Source: Promineifilum sp. (GTDB taxonomy: Bacteria > Chloroflexota > Anaerolineae > Promineifilales > Promineifilaceae). From it: 51,476 bases of DNA. The translations under genes were made by a program, and so were the position numbers. Shown here one piece after another: positions 6,760 through 14,648 of this stretch (the stretch's first letter is position 1; the number at the start of each line of letters is the position of its first letter). The DNA lies in assembly GCA_020634335.1 (NCBI GenBank), contig JACKBY010000025.1:1-51476 (forward strand), read 5' to 3'. The notes under the pieces are model-generated. The model ran no database searches. It was not told the origin of the DNA and was given only the letters and a program-made list of their open reading frames with translations.

Positions 6760-8385
6760 CTATGGTTGAGCCTCTTCTTCGGCCAATCTGTCCGGGAACG
6801 CATAGTTGGGGATAAATGCGACCGTACGGCGATAGGCCTCCTGAAGGGTGGTCTGGGTATCAAAGTAACCGCTCAACATCTCTTGCAACACGATTGATAT
6901 CGTGAAGTCCGTGTAGAGCTGCGTCATCAAGCTCCCATATCCCTCACGAATACCCCAACGCGGAGCCGAGGCAATGCCGTCTCGCAGGCTATCGACGACT
7001 TCATTACCGAAGACATCCTGCAAACTGAATCCGGAACCGTCAAGAGGAATGGCGGCCCACGTATCAATGAAACGCGTTGGCTCACTGGGCACGCCCTGTC
7101 GCATCGGCACTTTTCGCTCCGAATTGACGGCCAACCACCGTTCATAGCCCTCGGCAAACCAGAATTCGGCAAAAGCCTGCGCCTGCTCACGATCGGCTGT
7201 CGTCGTAATACCGAGGTTGCGCACGTTGCCGAAAGCAGTGGGCGTGCCGTTCGGCCCGCGAATTTTCGTCACGATGCCGGTGTGGCGCGCCAGATAATTC
7301 ACCCCGTCCTCCACGGTGTCACACTCTGCGCACGAAGGCACTCTTGACTCGTCGAATCCAGCCAGCAAGGGAAGGATGGCCGGAGAAGTGATGATCATCC
7401 CCGTTCGTCCGGTCAAAAAGGCAATGACCGCGCTCGTATCCGTCTGCACTCCCGAAGGACTAAATTGGTTGATCGTCGAAAAGTAGTGCTCGATCGCCGT
7501 GCCACACGCCGGTTCAAGGATGACGACCTCGCCCGCCTCGTCGATTAGCCGGCAGCCGTTAGCCAGAGCGATCTGTTCAAATGCCTGATGGGTGGTGACA
7601 AGGTTCGACTCGGTTGGAATAACCAATCCTGAGATAATGGCCTCGGGATTGTATATCCGCTCTGCAGCCGTGGCCATGGCCGCGTAATTATCAGGAGCCG
7701 CCAATCCCAAATCCTCAAACCAGTCGGCCCGATAGAGAAGAAGTTGGTGGAATCCGTCGCTGGGGATGGCAGCGCTCACATTATCGACTTCAACCAGGTC
7801 GAGTGCCGACGGATCAAACGTGTCACGGCCCAGGCGCTCGATCACCTCATCGGCCGCGGTCGGATCGAGGATGCCGTCCGCTACCCAGCCCGCAGTGAAC
7901 TCATTGGGATACAGTACCAAATCGGGCAGGGTGCCGGAAAGCACCCCTGTGCTGACCAGGTCAGGTAACAAACCCGGCGATACCAGTTGAACGGCGACGT
8001 TGACGCCCATTCGGTCGGCGAATTCGGCAGCGATCTCGTCTAGCACTCGCTTGTGTTCGGCCGATGTCTCGTTGACCCAGATGGTCAGGCCGTCGCCTTC
8101 GGAGCTTGCGGCCACCACTGTCGCTTTGGTGGGGTCTTCGGCAAATGCCGAATCGACGGCATCTGGCGGGTTTGTCGTCGGCGCAGGGAGGAGCAGCGCA
8201 GCGGATGGCGGTGAGGGGGTAGCCAATGCTTGCGCCGTGGCCGTAGCCAGTCGAGGTGGGTTTTGGAGATCGACCCCACACGCGGTGGTCAGAACCCCGA
8301 CGATGAGGAGTAACAAGGCGATCAAGGGTGGATAACGGCACGGGCGCAGGATCGGCACGCGCACAGATTCTTCCAGACAATTCAT
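6760..8385 (-). CDS. ABC-transporter-type extracellular solute-binding lipoprotein (orphan)
   Basis: A 541-residue secreted lipoprotein: hydrophobic segment at about residues 19-35 ending in the lipobox LTTAC (Cys36), then a low-complexity Ala/Pro/Thr linker to about residue 95, then a family 1-like substrate-binding fold (LTIWVNETSAEHKRVLDEIAAEF..., LPDLVLYPNEFTAGWVADGILDP, FHQLLLYRADWFEDLGL). Such proteins usually bind sugars or oligosaccharides for an ABC importer. No permease or ATPase gene is near, so the partner must be encoded elsewhere. Two Cys pairs (CRLIDE...C and CAEC) could form disulfides. The gene has its own promoter at 8428-8456. Substrate unknown. Confidence 0.85.
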   Translation of the reverse strand: MNCLEESVRVPILRPCRYPPLIALLLLIVGVLTTACGVDLQNPPRLATATAQALATPSPPSAALLLPAPTTNPPDAVDSAFAEDPTKATVVAASSEGDGLTIWVNETSAEHKRVLDEIAAEFADRMGVNVAVQLVSPGLLPDLVSTGVLSGTLPDLVLYPNEFTAGWVADGILDPTAADEVIERLGRDTFDPSALDLVEVDNVSAAIPSDGFHQLLLYRADWFEDLGLAAPDNYAAMATAAERIYNPEAIISGLVIPTESNLVTTHQAFEQIALANGCRLIDEAGEVVILEPACGTAIEHYFSTINQFSPSGVQTDTSAVIAFLTGRTGMIITSPAILPLLAGFDESRVPSCAECDTVEDGVNYLARHTGIVTKIRGPNGTPTAFGNVRNLGITTTADREQAQAFAEFWFAEGYERWLAVNSERKVPMRQGVPSEPTRFIDTWAAIPLDGSGFSLQDVFGNEVVDSLRDGIASAPRWGIREGYGSLMTQLYTDFTISIVLQEMLSGYFDTQTTLQEAYRRTVAFIPNYAFPDRLAEEEAQP

Positions 8386-8427
8386 AAGTGCTCATGGGCG
8401 CGGTGAAGGCGCTAACAGGTTGAGATA

Positions 8428-8456
8428 ATTGTAGTGACCCGCTGCGCCGGTGACAA
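8428..8456 (-). promoter_or_regulatory. Promoter of the solute-binding lipoprotein gene
   Basis: Minus strand TTGTCA (8456-8451), 17-bp spacer, TACAAT (8433-8428). Start predicted near 8421, about 35 nt before the ATG at 8385. Confidence 0.65.
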
Positions 8457-8512
8457 ACCGCCGGGGAACTAATCAGGCAGCTTATCAGGAATCTGTCACA
8501 ATAGGCATAGGA

Positions 8513-9460
8513 TCATTCCTCTTCGTCGGCCGAAGCCGGCTCAAGGCCCCCTAACCGCGGCAAATCCTCGGCCCCAAACAGTCTTCGTACCTGGCGTGAC
8601 ATCTTTTCGGCGGGGTTTTCCTTATAAACCCTGAGGAGTGACTGAGCCAGGTCGGCCAATTTTTCATAGTCACCGTAGGATTCGCGCAAGCGATCGCGGT
8701 GGAGTGACATCCAGGCGAACAGGTCCGCTTCTGTGCGACCGGGGAAGGCCTGCAGCAAGCCCGACTCCCGGATAATTTGAACGCTGGGGAGATAGATCAA
8801 TTCATACCAGGCGGCGGCCGCCTCCTCAAAGTTGACTTCACGCTCGTCTATCAACTCCAGCTTTTGTCGCAACTCTTCGATCTGGGCTTGTAGCTCCGGG
8901 TAGCGACCGCTAGTTGTAAAGCGAATGTCGTACGAAGGATAAAGGCGGTCAAGACCAGTTTTTTCGAGAAAGATTCTTTCCCGAAATTTATTGAGAACCT
9001 CGTCAAGACTATCCTTGGGGCCAATCTCGATCTCTTCAGGATACTCCCAGACGTGGGCTTCAACGGTGGGAATCTTAAGGCGACGCGCGGCCGATACACG
9101 ATGGTTGCCGTCGCGAACGAAATAGGCGTTGCTGATCTTGTACAGTTCGACGGGCGGCCATCCCTCGCTGTTTGCCAGCTCGACCATTTTGACCCATCTA
9201 TCGCGCAGGGCATTGTTGAGCGGCAAAAACTCGCGCGTCATCTCATCGTAACGACCAACGCTGCCAATAATTTGCTCGACGGGTACCTCCATAATACCCC
9301 GGTAGAACGGGCTCTGGTGGCGCAAATTTCTGCGAATGGAATCGAAAGGCAGCAAGCGCGCGTCACGACCCAGCAGCCAGGCGGTCAGACGCTCTCGTTC
9401 CGCCTGCCAACGCGCCCGCTCAAACTCCGAATTGGCGTTAATTCTGGTATCGGCGTTCAT
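8513..9460 (-). CDS. ParB-like domain protein of unknown function
   Basis: A 315-residue protein with an N-terminal ParB/sulfiredoxin-like region: LPLNNALRDRWVKMVELA, then VRDGNHRVSAARRLKIPTVEAHVWEYP (about 111-138), the GNHR/RxxAA signature of this fold. The middle has a charged helical stretch (LQAQIEELRQKLELIDEREVNFEE), and the C-terminal half contains FAWMSLHRDRLRESYG, which resembles DUF4032-type proteins. There is no ParA partner, helix-turn-helix or parS-like repeat nearby, so a chromosome-partition role is not supported. It ends about 125 bp before the lipoprotein gene start. Function unknown; nucleic-acid or nucleotide binding is an inference from the fold. Confidence 0.7.
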   Translation of the reverse strand: MNADTRINANSEFERARWQAERERLTAWLLGRDARLLPFDSIRRNLRHQSPFYRGIMEVPVEQIIGSVGRYDEMTREFLPLNNALRDRWVKMVELANSEGWPPVELYKISNAYFVRDGNHRVSAARRLKIPTVEAHVWEYPEEIEIGPKDSLDEVLNKFRERIFLEKTGLDRLYPSYDIRFTTSGRYPELQAQIEELRQKLELIDEREVNFEEAAAAWYELIYLPSVQIIRESGLLQAFPGRTEADLFAWMSLHRDRLRESYGDYEKLADLAQSLLRVYKENPAEKMSRQVRRLFGAEDLPRLGGLEPASADEEE

Positions 9461-9511
9461 GTCGTTCAGTCTGGAGTCTAGTACCTAAGGAGCCATCAGG
9501 CAACAGGCGAA

Positions 9512-9539
9512 TTGACAAACAATGCCTGTGGTGTATTAG
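9512..9539 (+). promoter_or_regulatory. Promoter of psuG
   Basis: TTGACA (9512-9517), 16-bp spacer, TATTAG (9534-9539). Start predicted near 9546, about 30 nt before the chosen ATG. Confidence 0.55.
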
Positions 9540-9575
9540 ACATGATGTCACATGGCGCTGTGGTACAATGGCCTT

Positions 9576-10508
9576 ATGGATCAATTGCTGCATTTTTCGC
9601 CCCTGATTGAACAAACATTAGCTGACGGCGGTGCGGTTGTCGCCCTGGAGAGCACAGTCATTACCCATGGGCTCCCCTATCCGCAGAATGTGGAGACGGC
9701 GCTGGCTATGGAAGCGGCTGTGGCCTCAGGTGGAGCCGTGCCGGCAACCATCGCCATTCTGGGCGGCAAGGCAACCATTGGGCTTTCTCATGACGAGATA
9801 GAGTACCTGGGTCAATTGGCCGGAGGCGACCGCGTGCGCAAGTGTAGCCGGCGCGACTTGCCTATCGCGTTGGCTTGTGGCGAGGATGGCGCAACGACGG
9901 TTGCCGGAACCATGATTCTCGCCGCATTGGCCCACATAGAACTTTTTGCTACCGGCGGCATTGGGGGAGTCCACCGCGGGCACCCCTTTGATATCAGTGC
10001 CGACTTACGCGAGTTGGGCCAAACGCCGGTCACTGTCGTCAGCAGTGGCGCGAAATCCATCTTGGATTTGCCGGCAACACGCGAGGTTCTGGAAACAGAA
10101 GGAGTAACAATAGTGGGCTATGGCGTCGATGAACTACCGGCTTTCTTCGCCCGCTCCTGCGGTCTGCCGGTTGACGTGCGGCTGGACGATCCGAGAGCTG
10201 TGGCCGCACTAATCCAGGCTCGCCGCCGGCTTGGGTTGAACAGCGGCACACTCATCGCCGTTCCCGCGCCGGATGAAGCCTGCATGGAGCCTGATGAGGC
10301 CGAAGAAGCGGCCGCGCGTGCTGCTCGTGAAGCCGACGAGGCGGGCATTCACGGCCCGGCTTCAACGCCGTGGTTGCTGCGCCGGGTAGTGGAATTGACC
10401 GAAGGCCGCAGCATGACCGCCAACTCTGCTCTTTTGCAGAACAACGGCCGTGTCGCGGCACAGATCGCCGTCTCGCTGAGTCACATTGAACGGTCTACGC
10501 GTTCCTGA
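9576..10508 (+). CDS. psuG: Pseudouridine-5'-phosphate glycosidase
   Basis: Reversibly splits pseudouridine 5'-phosphate into uracil and ribose 5-phosphate. The 310-residue protein shows the family hallmarks: VVALESTVITHGLPYPQN (catalytic Glu), VRKCSRRDLP (Lys), GGIGGVHRG followed by FDISADL (Asp, metal site), SSGAKSILDLPATREVLET (Lys) and the C-terminal block LLRRVVELTEGRSMTANSALLQNN. The ATG at 9576 is chosen because homologues start 10-12 residues before the ALES motif; an ATG at 9552 would add eight residues and lie just after the predicted transcription start. The partner kinase gene psuK is not adjacent, so pseudouridine kinase must be elsewhere. Confidence 0.93.
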   Translation: MDQLLHFSPLIEQTLADGGAVVALESTVITHGLPYPQNVETALAMEAAVASGGAVPATIAILGGKATIGLSHDEIEYLGQLAGGDRVRKCSRRDLPIALACGEDGATTVAGTMILAALAHIELFATGGIGGVHRGHPFDISADLRELGQTPVTVVSSGAKSILDLPATREVLETEGVTIVGYGVDELPAFFARSCGLPVDVRLDDPRAVAALIQARRRLGLNSGTLIAVPAPDEACMEPDEAEEAAARAAREADEAGIHGPASTPWLLRRVVELTEGRSMTANSALLQNNGRVAAQIAVSLSHIERSTRS

Positions 10509-10563
10509 CGTACCGGCAACCGCCAGCGACGACAGATACACGCAGGTTGCGCCTGAGTGCCGG

Positions 10564-10592
10564 TTGACAGCCGCCCTTGCGCAGCCTATAAT
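10564..10592 (+). promoter_or_regulatory. Consensus promoter of the serS T-box transcript
   Basis: TTGACA (10564-10569), exactly 17 bp, TATAAT (10587-10592): both hexamers match the sigma70 consensus perfectly. A strong promoter before a conditional terminator is the usual T-box design. Start predicted near 10599. Confidence 0.85.
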
Positions 10593-10614
10593 GGCAGTCA
10601 ATCGAATTGATCAA

Positions 10615-10847
10615 AAGCTCTGACGGAGACAAGTACGGCGGCCGCGAGTTGTAGAGAGTTGGCGGACGGTGCAAGCCAATGCCGCAAAGGCCGGAAATCC
10701 CCTCCCGAGTTGCTCCCGCAAGCCGTTAGGTATAAGGTGAGCCGGTTGCACCCGTTAACGTGCTAGAGAGGCTGGTTCCTGGCGAACCAGCAAACCCAGG
10801 TGGCACCACGAGCCCCCTTCGTCCTGGAATCGAAGGGGGCTTTTTCT
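10615..10847 (+). ncRNA. T-box riboswitch (tRNA-Ser) upstream of serS
   Basis: The leader has Stem I landmarks: GACGGAGACAAGTAC at its base, AGAGAG (near 10655), GGTGCAAGCC in the distal loop, and a returning strand with TCC CC TCCCGAGTTG. The TCC at 10698-10700 sits where the specifier codon is expected and is a serine codon. The T-box sequence AGGTGGCACCACG (10798-10810) contains TGGC, whose variable C would pair with discriminator base G73 of tRNA-Ser. A terminator follows at 10811. Uncharged tRNA-Ser would bind specifier and T-box and stabilise the antiterminator so that serS is read. Stem boundaries are estimates. Confidence 0.92.
10811..10845 (+). terminator. T-box regulated terminator
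   Basis: Stem AGCCCCCTTCG / CGAAGGGGGCT (10811-10821 and 10831-10841) with a 9-nt loop and a T run 10841-10845. It directly follows the T-box sequence and precedes the serS ribosome binding site GAGGAG. Confidence 0.9.
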
Positions 10848-10860
10848 ATTGAGGAGATAC

Positions 10861-12225
10861 ATGATCGACATCAACTTGATTCGCGAGAAACCGGAATGGG
10901 TGAAGGAGCAGATCGCGCGTCTGGGCGACGAAAAAGCGCCGCTCGACGACATCCTGGCCGCCGACCAGCGGCGACGAGAAATCATCCAGGAAGTTGAAGA
11001 ATTGCGCCGGCAGCGCAACGAAAGCTCGAAGCAAATCGGCCGATGGATGGGGTCAATCAAAAAGCTGGAAGCCGATATTAAACAGGCGGCTGCCGGCGGG
11101 CAACCCACACAACCGCTCCAAACCCAACTGAACAGCCTCCAGTTCAATGCCGATGAGTCGAAGGAAGAGACGCGCGTCCTGGGCGATCAAATCACGGTAT
11201 TGGAAAACGAACTCAGGATAGTTGAGGAGAAAGTCGCCGAGCTAATGTTGTGGGTACCCAACCTTCCCCACGAGTCAGTGCCCGTTGGGCCGGACGACAG
11301 CCACAACATCGCTTACCCGCCACAAGGTGCGCCCTTGCCTCATTTCACCGACTTTGAGCCGCAAGCGCATTGGGACCTGGGTCCGGCGCTAGGTATACTG
11401 GACTTTGAAAGGGGCGTAAAACTAAGCGGCTCGCGATTTTACATATTGAAGGCTGGTGGGGCCAGACTGCAACGTGCAGTCATTCAGTTCATGCTCGACT
11501 ATCACGTCAATACCCACGGCTATACAGAAATCTATCCGCCGTTCATGGTGCGGTCGGCCATGTTCGTGGGGGCCGGGCAATTGCCCAAATTTGCCGACAA
11601 CATCTATCGCGATGCCGAAGAGGACTTTATGTGGCTGGGAACAGCCGAAATCGCCCTCACGAACCTGCATCGCGACGAGATACTAGATGAAGCCCAGTTG
11701 CCACTTAATTACGTGGCCTATACACCTTGCTTTCGCCGTGAAAAAATGAGCGCCGGTCGTGACGTCCGCGGCATCAAGCGCGGCCATCAGTTCGACAAAG
11801 TCGAGATGTATAAATTTACGACGCCGGAGACAAGCTACGAGCATCTCGATATCCTGGTCAAGCACGCGACAGATATCTGCGAGGCTCTGGAGATACCCTA
11901 CAGGCGGATTGAGATGGTTACCGGTGATCTGGGTTTCGCCGCGGCCAAGAAATACGACGTCGAGGTATGGGCGGCCGGATGTCAAGAGTGGCTGGAAGTC
12001 AGCTCGGCCAGCAACTGCGAGGCGTTCCAGGCGCGTCGAGCCAACATACGCTACCGGCCAGCCGATGGCGGGCGACCCCGATTTGTCCACACGCTAAACG
12101 CCAGCGGTCTGGCCCTGCCCCGAGTGATGATTGCGCTCATGGAAAACAACCAGCAAGCGGATGGATCGATTCGCATCCCGGAAGTGCTTCGACCCTATAT
12201 GGGCGGTGCGGAGTTCATCAACTAG
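10861..12225 (+). CDS. serS: Seryl-tRNA synthetase
   Basis: A 454-residue class II aminoacyl-tRNA synthetase that charges tRNA-Ser (and tRNA-Sec where present). Residues 1-110 form the long antiparallel coiled coil that binds the tRNA-Ser variable arm (rich in E, R, K, L, Q). Motif 2 is seen as FRREKMSAGRDVRGIKRGHQFDKVEMY and motif 3 as NASGLALPRVMIALMENNQQADGSIRIPEVLRPYMGG; LEVSSASNCEAFQARR is the serine-adenylate pocket. The ATG at 10861 has GAGGAG six bases upstream, preferred over a TTG at 10849. Expression is controlled by the T-box leader before it. Confidence 0.98.
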   Translation: MIDINLIREKPEWVKEQIARLGDEKAPLDDILAADQRRREIIQEVEELRRQRNESSKQIGRWMGSIKKLEADIKQAAAGGQPTQPLQTQLNSLQFNADESKEETRVLGDQITVLENELRIVEEKVAELMLWVPNLPHESVPVGPDDSHNIAYPPQGAPLPHFTDFEPQAHWDLGPALGILDFERGVKLSGSRFYILKAGGARLQRAVIQFMLDYHVNTHGYTEIYPPFMVRSAMFVGAGQLPKFADNIYRDAEEDFMWLGTAEIALTNLHRDEILDEAQLPLNYVAYTPCFRREKMSAGRDVRGIKRGHQFDKVEMYKFTTPETSYEHLDILVKHATDICEALEIPYRRIEMVTGDLGFAAAKKYDVEVWAAGCQEWLEVSSASNCEAFQARRANIRYRPADGGRPRFVHTLNASGLALPRVMIALMENNQQADGSIRIPEVLRPYMGGAEFIN

Positions 12226-12249
12226 CTCCCGTATACCCACCAACAATGA

Positions 12250-12288
12250 AAAGCCCGTTCGCACGATAGTCTGCGAACGGGCTTTTTT
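12250..12288. terminator. Bidirectional intrinsic terminator between serS and a regulator gene
   Basis: A 13-bp perfect stem AAGCCCGTTCGCA / TGCGAACGGGCTT (12251-12263, 12272-12284) with an 8-nt loop, T run on the plus strand (to 12288) and A run before it giving a T run on the minus strand. It serves serS and the convergent gene ending at 12330. Confidence 0.9.
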
Positions 12289-12329
12289 CGAAACATCACC
12301 TTGCCGCGAACAAGGCAATGATGAGAATG

Positions 12330-13010
12330 TTAGGCAGCCAACATCATGGAGCCGCCCTGATGGGCATGTACACGATAGATCGCCGCGGCTTCGTGCCGGC
12401 TGCTCGTGTCCAACTTCTTGAGGATATTATGGACATGATTCTTGACGGTTCCCCAGCCGATCACCAGACTTTCGGCTATTTCCCGGTTCGAATATCCCGC
12501 GCCGATGAGGCTGAGGACTTCGCGCTCGCGAGCTGTTAATTCGTGCAGGCCGGTCGCCCCGTCGGTTCCCCAACCACTAACGAACGGCTGGCGGGACAGT
12601 TGAGCAAGGCGTTGCATGAGGCACAGGGCCACATCCGGGGAAACGATAGCTTGTCCAGCATCTACGGCATGAATCTTTTCCATTAATTTGGACATTGACT
12701 CTTGACGGGAAACGTAGCCCACAACCCCTGCTTCGATGTATTGTGTAATCAATTCGGGTTGATTATGTATACCGACTACAATGATCTTTTTGTCGGGATC
12801 ACTTGTATGAACGTTGCGAACAAATTCGAGGGAGCTTTCTCCATCCAGTGCCGGCCCTACCAATATCATACCGGCATGAGGCTTCAAAAACTCGACCTCT
12901 TCCAAAGTGCGCGCGCAACCGAGGACGTAGATATCTTTTTCCCGGTCAAGTACGGTGCGCATGGCATCGCAAATCAGTCCAGAATCATCAGCGATCAGTA
13001 TACGTATCAT
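12330..13010 (-). CDS. NarL/LuxR-type response regulator with degenerate receiver
   Basis: A 226-residue protein with an N-terminal receiver-like domain (MIRILIADDSG, acidic pair kept) and a C-terminal LuxR-type helix-turn-helix (LTAREREVLSLIGAGYSNREIAESLVIGWGTVKNHVHNILKKL, about 158-200). Aligned with normal receivers, the phosphoacceptor Asp is replaced by a hydrophobic residue (MILVGPALDG where VLMDLSMPGLDG is usual), the Thr/Ser switch by Gly (VVGIH) and the conserved Lys by Arg (GYVSR). It should therefore not be controlled by ordinary aspartyl phosphorylation. ATG at 13010 starts the family-typical MIRIL; an ATG at 13040 would add ten residues. It lies downstream of two other regulator genes and a histidine kinase. 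Confidence 0.9.
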   Translation of the reverse strand: MIRILIADDSGLICDAMRTVLDREKDIYVLGCARTLEEVEFLKPHAGMILVGPALDGESSLEFVRNVHTSDPDKKIIVVGIHNQPELITQYIEAGVVGYVSRQESMSKLMEKIHAVDAGQAIVSPDVALCLMQRLAQLSRQPFVSGWGTDGATGLHELTAREREVLSLIGAGYSNREIAESLVIGWGTVKNHVHNILKKLDTSSRHEAAAIYRVHAHQGGSMMLAA

Positions 13011-13258
13011 GGTCTGTTTTAACTCCTTTTCACTAACCAATCATCGTTTCCCAGTAGAATTCACGAATCATGATCAGTAATGTTGGCAGTTCGTTTCTTT
13101 CGTCGTCCTCAGCATTGGGTGGCGATGTGTATAGCACAATTATGCCCACTGATATGTACATATGATATGGGGGAACATCCTACCTATGTGCCGGGTAAAC
13201 CCCTATTTCTCCTGTGACTATGGTCTATAGGCGGCATCCGTGCGATGGTGTACATGCC
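13011..13258. promoter_or_regulatory. Regulatory region upstream of the degenerate-receiver regulator
   Basis: No gene is seen here. It holds a 12-bp perfect palindrome ATATGTACATAT (13152-13163), a motif TATGGGGGA-N4-CCTACCT (13166-13185) continuing into GTGCCGGG (to 13195) that recurs at 13917-13945, and a possible -10 (CATAAT on the minus strand near 13138-13143). The motif lies 156 bp upstream of the ATG at 13010. Confidence 0.5.
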
Positions 13259-13308
13259 AAAAAGGCCGGATAGACTCGCAGTTCAACAACGAGTCTGTCC
13301 GGCCTTCG
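13256..13308 (-). terminator. Intrinsic terminator of the receiver-only gene
   Basis: Long inverted repeat AAGGCCGGA-T-AGACTCG / CGAGTCT-G-TCCGGCCTT (about 13262-13306) with an 11-nt loop; on the minus strand it ends in TTTTTGG. It follows the stop at 13341 by about 35 bp. Confidence 0.85.
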
Positions 13309-13340
13309 AAAAGCGGGATTGATATCGATTGCTTAAAAGT

Positions 13341-13766
13341 TCAACAGTGGGGCAAAAATGTCGGGGGAATGGCAGAACTGAGAAAAGTAAGACCCTGGTG
13401 CGCGGCGCGGATAGCCTTGGGCAACTCGTCGGTGGCCTGCCGCTTCAGGACGTAGCCACGCGCGCCCATACGCAATGCCTGCTGCACCAGAGCCCCATTC
13501 ACGTGCATAGACAGGATGACGATCCCAGCTGACCCTTCCTGTTGAGCGATCAATTCCGTGGCATGAATGCCGTCCATCTTAGGCATGGAGATATCCATTA
13601 CAACTACATCCGGGTGATGGGACTTAAATAACTCGACAACCTCCTGCCCATCCCCGGCGGTAGCCACGATCTCTATGTCGCTTTCATTAGCCAAAATTGC
13701 CTTAACGCTTTCCCTAACCAGTGCATGGTCGTCGGCAATTAATACACGAATCACACTCATAATCAT
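13341..13766 (-). CDS. Stand-alone response regulator receiver (no DNA-binding domain)
   Basis: A 141-residue protein with an intact receiver: VIRVLIADDHALVRES (acidic pair), VVVMDISMPKMDG (phosphoacceptor Asp), VILSMH (Ser switch) and GYVLKRQ (Lys). It resembles NarL-family receivers closely but stops right after the domain (FLSSAIPPTFLPHC), where a LuxR helix-turn-helix would normally begin; no remnant of that domain is found downstream, only a terminator. It may be a phosphate sink or act by protein contacts for the adjacent kinase. Start ATG 13766 has TTAGG five bases upstream; ATG 13760 is possible. Its upstream region carries repeated G-rich boxes. Confidence 0.88.
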   Translation of the reverse strand: MIMSVIRVLIADDHALVRESVKAILANESDIEIVATAGDGQEVVELFKSHHPDVVVMDISMPKMDGIHATELIAQQEGSAGIVILSMHVNGALVQQALRMGARGYVLKRQATDELPKAIRAAHQGLTFLSSAIPPTFLPHC

Positions 13767-13965
13767 TACGCCTAACTGTTCTTTTCGATGTTTTCCGTAT
13801 TGTCCCTTAGCTCAGATGAGGGAGCCCGTGGGGAGGTACTCGAACAGTTAACTAAAATATCAAACAAACTATCCCCGTTATAAGACAGATTATCCCCATA
13901 AACGGGGGGATTTTCGTATGGGGGATTTCCCTACCTGTGGCCGGCGATTGAGACATAACCACGAC
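13767..13965. promoter_or_regulatory. Intergenic region with repeated G-rich operator-like boxes
   Basis: Four boxes are visible: TATCCCC at 13870-13876 and 13891-13897 (21 bp apart, two helical turns), GGGGGGATTTT at 13904-13914 and TATGGGGGATTTCCCTACCT at 13917-13936. The last matches the element at 13166-13185 upstream of the next regulator gene. Together they probably form the control region of the receiver gene at 13766. No gene is seen. Confidence 0.5.
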
Positions 13966-14616
13966 TCAGTTATCAAGAAAGATGTACCCGCGTTTGATGG
14001 CCACACGAATCAACGTCGCCAGGTCGTCGGCTTCCAACTTGGTCATCAGGTTGGCACGATGTTTCTCGACCGTTTTTACACTGATAGTGAGTAAATTGGC
14101 GATTGACATATTGGTATGACCCTCGGCCACCAACTGCAGGACCTCACGTTCGCGAGGCGTTAGAGGGTCCTCCCCATCTTCGGGATGTTCGCTCGGCGGC
14201 GCGAGCAGCAGATTCATCACCGATTCGGAAATTGTGGGACTTAGGTAAAGCTTCCCAGCTCCCGCGGAACGAACAGCCAGAATCAGCTCGTCGGCCAACG
14301 CATTTTTCAGCAAATAGCCCTTTACGCCTCGTTTAACAAGGCCATGAATGATGCTTGTGTCGCCATGCATCGACACGATCACTACCTGGGTGGGGACCTT
14401 CAAATCCAGGATCCGCGATGCGGCCTGCACCCCGTCCAACTGGGGCATGGATAAATCCATGACGATGACATCCGGGACCAACTCGGCGACCCGCTCGACG
14501 GCTTCATATCCTGTCCCCGCCTCGCCGATCACTTCTACATCGCGCGTACCCTCCAAAAGAGCGCGCAATCCTTGTCGTACCAGGTGGTGATCATCCGCGA
14601 CAACGACTCTAATCAT
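13966..14616 (-). CDS. NarL/FixJ-type response regulator
   Basis: A complete 216-residue regulator: receiver with IRVVVADDHHLVRQGL, VIVMDLSMPQLDG (phosphoacceptor Asp), VIVSMHG and GYLLKNA, then a LuxR helix-turn-helix LTPREREVLQLVAEGHTNMSIANLLTISVKTVEKHRANLMTKL. It binds DNA as a phosphorylation-controlled dimer. It begins 32 bp after the stop of the large histidine kinase gene on the same strand and is almost certainly its cognate partner. It could bind the G-rich boxes just downstream, which is inference. Confidence 0.95.
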   Translation of the reverse strand: MIRVVVADDHHLVRQGLRALLEGTRDVEVIGEAGTGYEAVERVAELVPDVIVMDLSMPQLDGVQAASRILDLKVPTQVVIVSMHGDTSIIHGLVKRGVKGYLLKNALADELILAVRSAGAGKLYLSPTISESVMNLLLAPPSEHPEDGEDPLTPREREVLQLVAEGHTNMSIANLLTISVKTVEKHRANLMTKLEADDLATLIRVAIKRGYIFLDN

Positions 14617-14648
14617 CGTAACTCTCTTGATAACAATAACCGCTCACT

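Noticed and set aside
6594..6863. Reading the Phe/Tyr ORF as an 89-residue protein starting at 6863
   Set aside because: The upstream part overlaps the lipoprotein gene in another frame and precedes the promoter; only the part after 6707 is on the predicted transcript.
13152..13163. Palindrome ATATGTACATAT as a specific operator
   Set aside because: Short, AT-rich and found once in the window; kept only as part of the intergenic description.
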